Below, in pieces: positions 23,275 through 33,849 of a DNA stretch of 64,000 nucleotides (position 1 is its first letter; every line of letters starts with the position of its first letter). Below the pieces are notes generated by a model. The model was given only the letters and a program-made list of their open reading frames with translations. It did not search any database and was not told where the DNA came from. Source of the DNA: Tuctoria greenei (taxonomy: Eukaryota; Streptophyta; Magnoliopsida; Poales; Poaceae); NCBI GenBank assembly GCA_036927565.1, contig JAYESD010000001.1, positions 251,439,097 through 251,503,096 of the forward strand, in the 5' to 3' direction. A program made the position numbers and the translations under genes.

Positions 23275-24795
23275 TATCACATGCACTCACTAATGAATCT
23301 TGAATTATTGCCATGCAAGAAGAGTTAGAAAATTTTGAAAGAAATAATGTTTGGAAACTTGTACCTCCACCTCATGGTGACACATTAATTGGAACTAAAT
23401 GGATGTTTAAAAATAAACAAAGTGAGGATGGGGTTGCGGTTAGGAATAAGGCTAGGTTGGTTGCTCAAGGTTTCACTCAAGTTGAAGGTCAAGATTTTGA
23501 TGAAACTTTTGCTCCTGTTGCTAAATTAGAAGCCATAAGAATTTTGTTATCTTTTGCTGCATCTAAAGGTTTAAGCTATATCAAATGGATGTTAAAAGTG
23601 TTTTTCTTAATGTCTACATAGATGAGGAGGTTTATGTCAAACAACCACCGGGTTTTGAAAATCCAGATTTTCCTAATCATGTTTACAAACTGTCCAAAGC
23701 CGTGTACAGTCTCGAACAAGCCCCTAGAGCATGGTATGATAGGTTAAAAACATTCTTACTTGAAAAGGGGTTTACCATGGGCAAGGTTGATAAAACTCTT
23801 TTTGTTCTTAAGCATGGCAATGACTCATTATTCATTCAATTGTATGTGGATGATATTATCGTTGGTTGTGCTTTTCATGATCTTGTGTCCAAGTTTTCAG
23901 CTATGATGAGTTCAGAATTTGAGATGAGTATGATGGTAGAACTCACGCACTTTTTGGGGCTGCAAATCAAGCAAACCAAGGAGGGTACCTTTGTGTATCA
24001 AATGAAGTATACAAAAGACCTTCTAAGGCGCTTCAACATGGACAAAAGCAAGCCTCTTCGAACACCAATGGGAACAACAACAACACTTGAACTTGATGAA
24101 GATGGTGAACCCATGGATCAAACAGAATATAGAAGCATGATCGAATCACTTTATACCTCACGACATCAAGATCGGACATACAATTCAGCGTATGTCTTTG
24201 TGCACGGTTTCAAGCCTCGCCACGTGCTTGACATCTTCAAGCCCTCAAAAGGATTCTCAGGTACTTACATGGAACTCAAGAATTTGATATTTTTCTTCCT
24301 TCTTCCTCAACCGTTACTTTGAAAGATTTTTCAGATGCTGATTTTTGGGGTTGTAGGATTGATAGGAAAAGTACTTCCGATGCTTGTCATTTTCTTGGTA
24401 ATTCACTTGTTGCTTGGTCCTCTAGAAAACAAAACTCAGTTGCACAATCCACGGCTGAATCTAAATATGTAGCTGCTGCTAATGCTTGCTCACAAATTCG
24501 TTGGATTGTTCAAACACTCAAGGACTATGGGGTTGATCTACACAGTGTTCCACTATTTTGTGATAACACTAGTGCAATTTGCATTGCTCAAAACTCCGTG
24601 CAACATTCTAGAACGAAGCACATTGACATTAGATATCACTTTCTCCGTGATAATGTTGAAAAAGAAAACATTGTGCTTCACCATGTAGATACCGAACAAC
24701 AATTGGCTGACATTTTTACAAAACCTTTGGATTTCACAAGTTTTTGTTTTATTCGTAATGAAATAGGGGTTATGCATCCTCATGGCTTATTTTGA
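23275..24795 (+). pseudogene. copia reverse transcriptase and RNase H (continued after gypsy insertion)
   Basis: This continues the pol of the plus copia. RT begins with ENNVWKLV-like ERNNVWKLVPPP and GTKWMFKNK, then ARLVAQGFTQ. One missing base near 23,570 (GGTTTAAG, where the minus copy has GGTTTTAAG) shifts the frame, then QAPRAWYDRL and the catalytic YVDDII (about 23,845) follow. A second shift lies near 24,150, inside the motif that ends RT. RNase H (24,319-24,795) has SDADFWG, then TAESKYVAAANA, CDNTSAICIA and RTKHIDIRYHFLRD, ending with DIFTKPLD and a stop at 24,793. The residues of the active sites are present but the reading frame is not. Confidence 0.9.
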
Positions 24796-25787
24796 GGGGG
24801 AGTTTTGAAACTTTAGAAGTCTATGTGTAAATCTGAAATTAAAATAATATGAGCATAGTATTTCATACATATATGACTTTGTGATTCCTTTTACATGCTG
24901 AAAGTTCTTACTACATTACTCGTGTTATACATTTTGTAGTTTTTGCCATGTCTAGTAATTGGAATAATTACTTACACTAAATATGGTCATGGTCGAAATT
25001 TCTTGCTTTTTTGAACTTGTTATATGCTCACAAGTGCTTTTAATAATAAAAAATTAATCAATCAACTATTCACATGTTGAACTTTTATGATCAAATAAAA
25101 TTGAGAAAAGATCAAGAGAATATGCATGCATCGCACTTCTTCTTTTGAGATGGCTTACCATTGCACTTAGATATGAACTTGGAAGAAGTTGTGTATGACT
25201 AAAATCATGTCCTTAAGCTTCTGATTGTCAAATGACATAGGCTTGGCTTGGTTGGTTAGAATAAGGCAGACGCGCGTATAATCTCTTGCAAATATCATAT
25301 GATCTAAATTTGTGCATTGAAATAATAAAATGCAGCAACAAGTGTCATGCTTTTAGGTTTTAAAATAGTTAAGTTTGTGAGATCATGACTTTCTGAAATT
25401 GAAAATTACATTTGATCTCTAGCATGGCTTACACTACTTTATGTATCTCATTGTTGTGATAGTGTAAGTTACTTGATAGTATGACTTGGATGAGCTTTGT
25501 TTTATATGTATATGTTATAATATGCTCATAACAATTAAAATTTCTCTTTTGAACCTTGCTGAATACATTGTCAAAGGGGAGAGATAATAGATAATATGTG
25601 AATTTTTAAAGATAAGTATGCAAGGGGAAGGAAATTGATTACACATTGCACATATTCACAATTGTTTTTCTTCTCATTTTATTTCTGTTTTACAAAGGGG
25701 GAAAAATTGTTTTCAAAACTTTTAATGTGAATAAGCCAATGTTCGGATTTTAAATGTTGTTGCCAATGCATTCCTCAAGGGGGAGAT
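24796..25787 (+). other. copia 3' untranslated region with polypurine tract
   Basis: About 1 kb separates RNase H from the 3' LTR. No envelope-like frame is visible. It contains GAGGGGGAG right after the pol stop, further purine runs (about 25,575 and 25,695), and the tract CAAGGGGGAGAT ending at 25,787, next to the LTR. The same layout is found in the minus copia (40,745-41,735). Confidence 0.75.
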
Positions 25788-27350
25788 TGTGAGACCTATG
25801 CGTGCTGAATACATTGGCTATGGCGATAAAAGTTTTGAATACTACCAAAACACCTTTATGGTCAAGGTCCGACGATAGGTACGGCTAGTTTTGGTTAGCT
25901 CCGGCGCTAGGTCCGGCTAGCTTTGGTAAGCTCCAGTTCAAGGTCCGGTTAGCTTTGGCAAGGTTCAAAGCTTGATCGCAGTGGTTCTGCTTTTTACTTG
26001 CAATGATTCGTACTTGCTTTATATTGATGGAAAGTTTGGTTAGTAATCTTTTACTAAGTTTTGGTGTGTTTTGGTGGTTATGTTTGATTCTTTTTATGGG
26101 TTGCAACATGCTTATGTGAGGTGCTCACATAAGATGTTGTAGTTTCAGAACTAACATGAGTCAAGTCGTGGACTTGGGCTCGTACGGATTGGTTGTTTAT
26201 TCATGTGCAGGTGTTACTTGAGTTCAAGATATGGCTGATGACGGGATCCATTGAACTAGTCTTAGGGAGAAGATGAGGTTCAACAACCAAATTCAGGAGG
26301 AATTGTGGTTGAGTTGATCGGGAGGTCGCGCGACATGTATGAATCAAGAACAATGCATATGAAGGTATCGTGGATGTCGTTGGAAGATGTTTGCACGTAT
26401 GCAAGGAGTGTATGGACATGGCTACATGGTTCTGAGGCGTGATGAAGAGATGTGGACATAAAGAATTTGTCGGAAAGGTCTAACCGACTAGGTTATGGAC
26501 TCAAGCTGAGGCCGAGTCATGTTTGACTCAAATATGGAAAGATTTGAGTTGGTTATGATAGGATTTCGTGTGGGTCACGAATTTGAGTTGCTTTAGTAAT
26601 GTGGGATACATTCCTAAGGTGTTTGGAAGGCTTAAGATTGCTTCTATCTGCATATAGAAGAGTCCTAAGCAGTTATGGAATGTTTTGATTTGTGATTTGA
26701 GTAGGATTAGAGTCCTTGTTGAGATTAGGTTGGCCTAAGGGCTGGTTATATAAGCAAGGGAGGCTAGATCTCATGTGAGACAACTTTGGGGCTGTTCCTC
26801 TTGTGTTTTTATCAATAAAATTCATAGTTTGAAGGAACTTTTGTGCCTTGTTCGACTGACTTGTTTTCGTCAAGTCTTTCTCGTCGAGTTTCTGCACATC
26901 ACTACCTTGCTTTGGTTGTTTTATCGTAACTCGAGTTTTACAGATCCGATTGATGTGATTCCTTTTGGGTTGTCTCGACAACTTGACTTTATATCATATG
27001 TGAAAATTTCAAGGTCATTGGATTTGTGGTTTCTGATCTACAGGAGTTTCTTTGCAGTGTTCCATAACTGTTTTTCTCGGGTAGGACAGATTGACCTTTG
27101 TTCGATCTTTTGATCGTAACTTGAGTTTGCCTCGACGGATTTTCGTGATTCTTGTTGTGACGTATTTTTAACTTGATTCTCTACATCTATAATAGTTTTA
27201 TCAAAGTTGAACACGTTTAGATTAGTCGCACACACGGTTTCTATAACAGATCGGTTTTCTGTCGAGTGGTTTTCATTGCTTCCACTGAAAAATTTAAATC
27301 TACCATTCACCCCCCCTCTGGTAGCTTTTCACGTGCTCTTCGATCCTACA
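25788..27350 (+). repeat. 3' LTR of the plus-strand copia
   Basis: The LTR is 1,563 bp, from TGTGAGACC to CCTACA. It is complete where the 5' LTR is truncated and carries the target duplication CTAAG at its right. Its U3 has a few GCTCCGG/GTCCGG blocks (25,880-25,980) that are expanded in the minus copia LTRs. Confidence 0.9.
26747..26754 (+). promoter_or_regulatory. TATA box of copia 3' LTR
   Basis: TATATAAG after GGCTGGT and before CAAGGGAGGC, as in the 5' LTR. Confidence 0.6.
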
Positions 27351-27355
27351 CTAAG

Positions 27356-28174
27356 TCTCGTCATGAGAGGAGTCTCACAGGAAAAAGGACCATTGGGAAG
27401 AAGGCTATAACTCCAAATCCACATTTATTTTTCTGCGCTCATTTCCACGTGTTGCAATAGATATCCGTTGTTTTGAGTACTTTGATGAGCACAAGGAGGT
27501 GCTGCTTAGAGACAATTCTGACCGCAATGAATCATGGTTAGCAAATGAACACATGAGAAAATTTATTGGCTGGCTCCGGGATCATATTTCTCACTCATCG
27601 AATACTCAAAGAAGTGAATACCTAAAAATGTTGGCTTGTGATCCTATATTCACAGTTGTTACATATGTAGGGTACGACATAAAGGGATACACATTATACA
27701 CTATAGAACAAGATAATAAAATCACATATAAAAATGGTGGTGTATGTGTTGTTGCTTATGATGATACGGACCAAGACAAAAACATGTATTATAGTCAAAA
27801 ACAAGATATCTGGGAGCTTGACTTTCACGGATTCAATATTCCTCCTTTCCATTGCAACTGTGTTGATGGAATCAAGGGTGTAACTGTCAATATATAAGTT
27901 GGAGCCCTTCATGTTAGCGAACACGTTGCTCAAGTGTTCTATTTCTAGACGCAACAAATAAAAGACTTAAGGTGGTTATAACTAAAAACAACGAATCGTT
28001 AGAGTCGAGAATGTCGTCGATAAGGAAGATTTTTATCAGTTTCATGAGATTCCTCCTTTTGTCATCTCGATGATCAAGCTAAGAATACCATCGAACAACG
28101 AAGCTCCTTACTTGCACAACGGCCACCATGAAAAAGTCAAGAATTTTGAAAAACCAAGACCACAATGGAAATAG
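27356..28174 (+). pseudogene. tnp2-type CACTA transposase, 3' part (broken)
   Basis: This continues the transposase interrupted at 2,995. It reads across frames HERSLTGKRTIGKKA (27,362 on), NESWLANEHMRKFIGWLRD (about 27,527), SEYLKMLA, FTVVTYVGYDIKGYTLYT and WELDFHGF (about 27,811), the DUF4216-like C-terminal domain. Then, after a frameshift near 27,890, come VENVVDKEDFYQFHEIPPF and YLHNGHHEKVKNF, ending RPQWK and TAG at 28,172. The longest open piece is 27,499-27,897. The contents on either side of the copia make one collinear transposase, which proves the copia inserted into this gene. Confidence 0.87.
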
Positions 28175-28179
28175 CAATA

Positions 28180-28365
28180 TGATTGTGTGAAATGTGCTCA
28201 ATATGTGAAAATATGGTCAATTTAGAGAAAAATTGAATCTAATTTGGAAATTTGTGTGATATATTCTCAATGTGTGAAAATATTGTCATTTGAGTGAAAA
28301 TTTGACTTTCATTGGTCATATGTGTGAAATATGCTAAATGTGTGAAAATATGGCCACTTGATGCC
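28180..28365 (+). repeat. Degenerate tandem repeat, about 67-bp period, after tnp2
   Basis: Three imperfect copies of a unit with TGTGTGAAAT, then CTCAATGTGTGAAAATAT and GGTCA, begin near 28,188, 28,251 and 28,321. The stretch is AT-rich and non-coding, and lies between the transposase stop and the subterminal repeats. Confidence 0.6.
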
Positions 28366-28399
28366 TTGTGTTATGTTTCTGATGAAGCACTACTGAATC

Positions 28400-28890
28400 T
28401 GGCACTTGTTCTACCCTGAACGAAGCGCAAGGGACATGGGCTCTAAGAAAGAGTGTCTCATATGCCGCAGTGAAGGTCCCACCATGGAAGCAAAAGGGAG
28501 ACGAGCTTTAAGGAAGCCCGTCTCGTATGCCTCTGTGAAGGTCCCACCATGGAAGAAAAAGGGAGACACGCCCAAATCAAGCGCATCTCACATGCAGCTG
28601 TGAAGATCCTTTGTCCCACCACAGAAAGTTGAGTGTGTTGCAACAAGCATATAAGACGAGGCGTTGCACGGTTGACACGCCAACCTGTTTCCTCGTGCCA
28701 TTAAAGAAATATGAGACAATCCTTAATGCAGCGCATCTCTGATCTATTATAATCTGAGAAAGGCCTTAATGTAGTGTGTCTCCAGTCTATTAAAATGAGA
28801 GACGTCCTTAATGTAGCTCGTCTCCGATCTATATAATGCGAGACGGTCATTATTTTAGCTTGTCTCCGATTGTTCTTTGAATCTGGCACT
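28400..28890 (+). repeat. CACTA 3' subterminal repeat block A
   Basis: About three copies of a unit near 66 bp (GTGAAGGTCCCACCATGGAA, then GGGAGAC and its complement) run from 28,440 to 28,620. They are followed by shorter CTTAATGTAG...CGTCTCC units to 28,880. Each unit pairs GAGACG with a nearby CGTCTC. The flank TGAATCTGGCACTTGTT occurs at both edges (about 28,390 and 28,878). Confidence 0.65.
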
Positions 28891-29430
28891 TGTTTTGTTT
28901 CATAAAAGGAGCACACAAGATATCTGATTGGTCGCAAGCAGCTTGATTTATACATTCTAGTGTTTCTTCTCCAAAAGTGAAGCTCAAGGTGTTAAACTAA
29001 TATTGCTACCAACAAGAGATATCATGAATCGGTAATCGATGGTTGCAAAATAAGTCTTCACATACCAGCTTCATCCTCTCCTTGACATCGTTTTGTCGAT
29101 AATCGATACTTGTTTCCCCCTTTGATACTTTCTCTCTAAAATCTTTATTTAAGCTCATCGTCAGAGCACATTCAATAATTGATAACAAAAAGACAAAACT
29201 ATTCGATAATTGATAACAAACATTGGTCATAAAAAAATTCATTAATTCATCAAAACAAACATTCTCCGAGCTTACAGACTCTGAGCTTAGATAACTTGCG
29301 CGCCTGACCCCCGCCCGTGACGCCTGCTTGCTGAACGAAGACCCTGCCCGCGACCCCCGCACGCGCCGTGACCCCTTGTGAGATCTAGGTGCACCATTGG
29401 CCAATAGGCTAAAAGTATGATTTTACATGC
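28891..29430. other. Unassigned stretch
   Basis: The minus strand has an open frame of 132 codons (29,404 to 29,006) with a GC-rich, Arg/Ser-rich start and an AT-rich remainder. I do not recognise it and the composition change suggests two unrelated pieces. Short GATACACC repeats lie at 29,455-29,480. This may be CACTA sequence or the edge of the copia remnant. Confidence 0.3.
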
Positions 29431-29505
29431 AAAGTTTAGGCTTACAACGGTACACCACGATACACCCCGATACACACTATCCTTACTTGTCTCAATACAT
29501 ATTAG

Positions 29506-29700
29506 GAGTAACGTCGTTACTATCGATATGTCCGACTGTACGAACTTTTCAATGTGTTTTTGGGAGTAACGTTACCTTCCATAGTTTTGGACTGTCCGTA
29601 CTTTTCAATGTGCTTTTGGGGAGTAACGTTACCTTTGATGGTTTTGGACCATCAGAGCTTTCACTATTCATATCGAGAGTAACTGTTACTGCACAGAGTT
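29506..29700 (+). repeat. Tandem repeat with GTAACGTTAC palindrome in copia-remnant U3
   Basis: Three to four copies of a unit near 57 bp start with GAGTAACGTTACC (about 29,510, 29,571, 29,629, and a diverged GAGTAACTGTTAC at 29,682), followed by TTTTGGAC and CTTTTCAATGTG. The palindromic core is repeated where promoter elements of an LTR would lie. Confidence 0.65.
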
Positions 29701-30486
29701 TTCATATTGAGTTCAGTTGCTTTGTTTTAACTTGCAATGTTTCGAACTTGCTTTTTAGATTATGGAAAATTTTCTTAGTATTCTCTTACTATGTTTTTTA
29801 TGTGTTTTGGCTGATCATGGTGGATATTATTTTGCTAAGTTGTGCAACATGCTTACGTGAGGAGACCATGTAAGGTGTTGTTGTTTTCGGACTAACGTGA
29901 GTCAAGTCGCGGACTTGTGCTCAGAAAGAATGGTTGTTTTTTCATGTGCAGGTGTTGCTTGAGGTCTTGGAATGGCTGGTGATAGATATCTTTGAACTAA
30001 TCTTAGGGAGAAGACGAGGTTCAACAACCAAGTTCGGGGGGAGGGGTGGATTGTAGTTGAGTTGATCGGGAGGTCACACAACATGTTTGGGTCAAGAGCA
30101 ATGCATATGAAGGTATTGTGGTCGTTTTGGAAAGTGTTTGCATGTATGCAAGGTGTGCATGGACGTAGCTAAGTTGTTCCAAGGTGTGGTGAAGAGATAT
30201 GGAAGTGAAGATATGGTTAGAAAGGTTCAACTGGCTGGATTATGCGATCAGGTTGTGGCTGAGGCTGGATTATGCGATCAGATTTGAGTTGGTTATGATA
30301 TGATTTCATGTTAGATACAAAGTAGATCTGTTTTAGGAATGTTTGGGACGTTCCTAGGGTTTTAGAATATCTTAAGATTGCTTTTATCTGCGTATAAAAG
30401 AGTCTTGAGCAGTTATGAAAATTTAGAGATAGAATCCAAGTCGAAGTAGGAGTCCTAGTTTGGATTAGGTTGGCCTTGGGGCTGGT

Positions 30487-30494
30487 TATAAAAG
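30487..30494 (+). promoter_or_regulatory. TATA box of copia-remnant LTR
   Basis: TATAAAAG after GGGGCTGGT, the same position as TATATAAG in the related LTRs. Confidence 0.55.
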
Positions 30495-31089
30495 AAATGA
30501 GGCTAAGGCTTGTGGAGAAAGGACTTGTATCTGTTCCTCTTGTGTTTTACAAATAAAATTCGTAGTTGAGAGGAGTTTTTGTGCCTTGTTCATCCGACAT
30601 GTTTTCATCAAGTCTTTCTCGTCGAGTTTTTGCTGCCCGACCTTTCTTTATTTTTTTTATTATAACTCTAGTTTTACCTATTCAATTGATGTTATTCTTT
30701 TTGTGTTGTCTTCAAAACTCAATACCCTATCAGATGTGAAAATGTCACGATCATTAGATATGTGGTTTTTGAGTTACACAAGTTTGTTTTTAGTATAGCA
30801 TATCAGTTTACTCTATATTAGAATAGATTGATCTTATCTCAGGGTTTCGGTCATAACTTGGGTTTTACTCGACGTTTTCTATTGACTCTTGTTGTCCTAT
30901 CTTCGTGACTTGATTCTCTATGATCTACACTGATTTGTCACATTTTGAACACGTTGTAAACACTCGCACACACAGCTTCTCTATTAGATTGATTTTCTGC
31001 TAAGGGGTTTTCGTTGCTTCCGCTGAAAAAGTTTTAATCTACCATTCACCCACTCAGGTAGCTTTTCTCGTGCTCTTCAATCCTACAAT

Positions 31090-31102
31090 TGGTATCAGAG
31101 CC
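31090..31102 (+). other. Primer binding site, initiator tRNA-Met type (copia remnant)
   Basis: TGGTATCAGAGCC lies two bases after the LTR end TCCTACA at 31,087. Confidence 0.8.
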
Positions 31103-31147
31103 ACAATGTATAATATTTGTGATTTGCATGTGTTTTGACTAATTGAC

Positions 31148-31288
31148 ATGGAGAAGTACTCCGCAAAACTCTATGTGTTCGATGGCATTGACTTTCATGT
31201 TTTGCAGACACGTATGGAGGCTTACATACAAGCACAAGCTTACTTGGTATATAAGAAGGATGAACAGGGGCATTTTTTGTGTAAATAG
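31148..31288 (+). pseudogene. copia gag, first part only
   Basis: Starts MEKYSAKLYVFDGIDFHV, closely matching the gag start of the minus copia (MEKYSAKPCVFAGIDFQV at 46,616), and stays similar through RMEAYIQAQ. The similarity fades after about 31,250 and the frame ends at TAG 31,286-31,288. Confidence 0.75.
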
Positions 31289-31439
31289 TTACTTGGTAAC
31301 CATGATTGACATTTTGTTATTATTTGATTGATCAATATAATTTAATTTGCGATCTCTATTTGGCTATACATATGTTTCTGTATGTGTATGTTGCTGACCC
31401 TGACAATGCGGCTGCCAGATCGTGTTTAGCTTAGGATGC

Positions 31440-32241
31440 AACCGACAATCAGGATAAACAGGAAGACACCTAATAAGAGACGAGCGTCTAACATAGTGCG
31501 TCTCCTTTTAGTGCCACAATGACCCTGCCGGTAGTTAAATCCACGATGAGCTATCATAAAGACCATCTCAGATTTCATAAACAAAGGGGGTAGGCTGAAT
31601 TATAGATTGTCTCAGATTAGTCTCACAAAAGGTGACGGGTTGACATAAAGACTGTCTCGGATTTCATAAATAAAGGAGACAGGCTGAATTCAAGACCATC
31701 TCGGATTAGTCTGACAAAAAGGAGATAGGCTGCCATAAAACCCGTCTCAGACTTTTTACATAAAGGAGACAATCATCCTTAGAGATCACCTCTCAATTAT
31801 TACAAAAAGGAGTCGAGCTTACTGGAAGGTCTTCTCATATTAGTCATTAAATCTGTGACGACCTTTCATAAAGACCATCTCGTAGTTCTTACCAAAAGGA
31901 GATGGACTTTTTAAAAGCCCGTCTTGGATTAGTCTTCAAATCTGCGACGGGCTGTCATAAAGTCTATCTTGGATATATTACATAAAGGAGACGACAACCT
32001 TAAAGCTCGTCTCGTATTTCTTAGAAAAAGGTTATGGGCCGCCATAAAGGTCATCTCAGATTTCTCACAAAAAGGAGATGAGTGTTCTTAAAGCTGGTCT
32101 TCCATGTATACTGATCGGCGACACGCCCAATAGCTCGTCTCCGATTACTCTGTAGTGCAAGATGCGACAATGGATACACTCTTTTTGCACAGCTCCATTC
32201 TTCGTGCGAGCGCGTCTCGAATGAGCCATTCTCACATAGTG
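31440..32241 (+). repeat. CACTA 3' subterminal repeat block B and terminus
   Basis: There are a dozen or more imperfect units of about 45-50 bp. Each has AAAGGAGACxGGCT, a short spacer CATAAAG, then CCCGTCTCxGATT, so most units are imperfect palindromes. The block ends at TAGTG (32,237-32,241), the minus-strand CACTA end, preceded by GAATGAGCC. The base triplet after it is TCT. Confidence 0.7.
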
Positions 32242-32261
32242 TCTGTTTTCAGTCTATTTAA

Positions 32262-32880
32262 ATCAAAGGTGATTAATGTCGATGTTAAAATTTTGCTGAT
32301 GTTTTAGAAGGCGGGTTTTTGCACGAGCTCCACGGGCTCTGAACAAAGAAGGAGACTTCAGAGTTAGTAGGTCGGCTCAGCAGTAATAGTAGAAGACATA
32401 AAAAAGAAGATGGGACAGTGGTACAGATCCCACGACGAGAACGGCCAGAGAATGGTGGGAGGTGGGAGAGTGTGAGGTGGGAGTGGGCGGCGGTGGGCAA
32501 CTTCTTGAGAATGACCAGGGGAAGGGGGTAAGGTGATCAACGTGGGTGAGAGAATTGGGTGAGAGAGAGAGAGAGAGGAGAACCTTGGATGGAGGTTGAA
32601 GGTCATTAATTATCCGTTCAATACCAACTAGATAGTTTACCAACGTTCACTGAAAAAAAATCAGAGATTTCAGTCAACTGAAACTTAAATGTATTATGAT
32701 GCACGCGTACTACCTCATTTAAAAATAAATGGCAGACATCTATTTGAACTATATTAGCTGTCCTCATTTATGTCATAGCAGAGGTGATATGAAGACGAGC
32801 GCGTCTCTGTGATGTTGTCCCAATCTTTCACGGTAATAGACAATTCAAGAATTAATATATCAAAAACAGCTGTAAAATTT
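32262..32880 (-). repeat. Dispersed repeat X, module b, copy 1
   Basis: Read on the minus strand this aligns over most of its length with 38,760-38,910 plus 48,530-48,820 and with 62,390-62,860. Shared landmarks are ATTAATGACCTTCAACCTC, a CT-rich tract, ATTCTCTCACCCACGTTG, GGAGCTCGTGCAAAAACCC and CCTTCTAAAACATC. The unit is pyrimidine-rich and non-coding as far as I can see, resembling a 5' leader. The family is not recognised. Confidence 0.65.
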
Positions 32881-33500
32881 ATAGATGAAGCTGGCTTACT
32901 GGAGATGCAAACCAAAAACAAGAAAGCTCCCACCCGTGGTGCTGATTTTTAACCACGAACGGGACAAGAGAAAGTACAGTAAACACCCAGATCACCCTTT
33001 CAAACAGTTGCTTGATCACGATCCACAAAAGAACTTGACTGATTAGTAGACCGAGCCGATAGGGAAAGAATTTTCCAGCCAAGTAGTAGATGGGATCTCT
33101 TGTCTGGAGCATACGCAGCACATGAAAAGAATAAATATAAAACCCCACTGTCGAATAAGATCCTCTCAATAGCTAAGCAGATCTTTCTCTTGGCAGAAAT
33201 CATGTACTAGGGTAAAGCACCCAGAAACAGAATTCCTCACGTAACTAGCTGATAATATACTTCCACCCGCAGCAAAAGCAACACGAACAGAAGGATACAT
33301 CTCCGAAAAAATCAAGGACGTACTCAGATCAAACAACCTGATCACGTTCATTCCCAAGCCCTAAGGAAGGCTGCACAATAAGATCATTAGAAGAGAAGAT
33401 CGCCTTTCACCTCCTCTTCATAGCAGATGGAAATTCCTACGCAGCAAACACACGATAAAATATAATATATAATCCTCCTTTACAAGGACCACATCCCTAG

Positions 33501-33509
33501 CCTTTTATA
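33501..33509 (-). promoter_or_regulatory. TATA box of gypsy-fragment LTR
   Basis: TATAAAAGG on the minus strand follows GTGAGCACA and precedes CTAGGGATGTGG, about 160 bases after the proposed LTR start. Confidence 0.5.
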
Positions 33510-33849
33510 TGTGCTCACAGATAGACTCCAATACCCATACGACTTGGACTCTGGTTTACCCTGGTGCACGCAGGCACCCATACACGTTAGGGTCCAATAC
33601 AGAAACCAATTGACTCCACTAGTTAAACAAATTGACCTGGATCACAATACGGACCTTGACTCTAACAAAACTGATTCATCATGGTACACGCAGGTACCAA
33701 TGACTAACACTCACATATATGACTTAGAATCTTGCAAATAATAAAATAATACGGCAAGGTTGCTAATACTTCTGCTTAGATTCCCAAACTAAAGAAGCAT
33801 AACTGATTGCAGATATGCTCACGTGGGGCTGCTGTTGATCTCCAAAAGC

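Larger units (their letters stand above)
2996..27350 (+). mobile_element. Ty1/copia LTR retrotransposon, probable Maximus/SIRE type, split by a gypsy element
   Basis: The ends are TGTGAGACC at 2,996 and CCTACA at 27,350, flanked by CCAAG (2,991-2,995) and CTAAG (27,351-27,355), a 5-bp target duplication with one change. The internal order is gag, protease, integrase, reverse transcriptase, RNase H, as in copia. Long LTRs, a long untranslated 3' region and a long gag suggest the Maximus/SIRE lineage (inference from architecture). A gypsy element sits at 7,603-23,269 inside the integrase/RT linker. The 5' LTR, primer site and gag start were removed together by one deletion near 4,080, so the copy cannot replicate by itself. 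It sits in the transposase of the CACTA element. Confidence 0.9.
29430..31270 (+). mobile_element. copia remnant: LTR, primer site and gag start only
   Basis: From about 29,715 to 31,087 the sequence follows the LTRs of the two larger copia elements, ending TCCTACA. A primer site and the first about 35 codons of gag follow. It stops near 31,270, where CACTA subterminal sequence returns. The left edge is uncertain (29,430-29,700) because the U3 differs: it has its own GTAACGTTAC tandem repeats. It represents a related but distinct subfamily. Confidence 0.75.
1..32241 (+). mobile_element. CACTA (En/Spm-like) DNA transposon, left end outside window, heavily nested
   Basis: The element is recognised from a tnp2-type transposase pseudogene (551-2,995 continued at 27,356-28,174), GAGACG/CGTCTC-rich subterminal repeats on both sides, and a right terminus that reads CACTA on the minus strand at 32,237-32,241. 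The same 23-bp terminal sequence recurs at 62,876-62,898 with 20 of 23 positions alike, which supports it as a true end. The left terminus is not in the window. A copia element (2,996-27,350) and a copia remnant (about 29,430-31,270) are inserted in it. What belongs to the CACTA itself is roughly 1-2,995, 27,351-29,430 and 31,280-32,241. Whether the two subterminal blocks at 28.4 and 31.4 kb belong to one element is inferred from shared motif and order. Confidence 0.75.

Noticed and set aside
24796..25787. Envelope-like gene expected in some SIRE-type elements
   Set aside because: No frame of useful length and no membrane segments. Both copia copies have only untranslated sequence here.
31440..32200. 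CRISPR-like array
   Set aside because: The repeats are imperfect, palindromic, variable in spacing and adjacent to a CACTA terminus, in a plant genome.
32364..32643. Ser/Pro/His-rich frames in repeat X
   Set aside because: Pyrimidine-rich tract. The frames are not kept between the X copies, so no coding constraint is visible.
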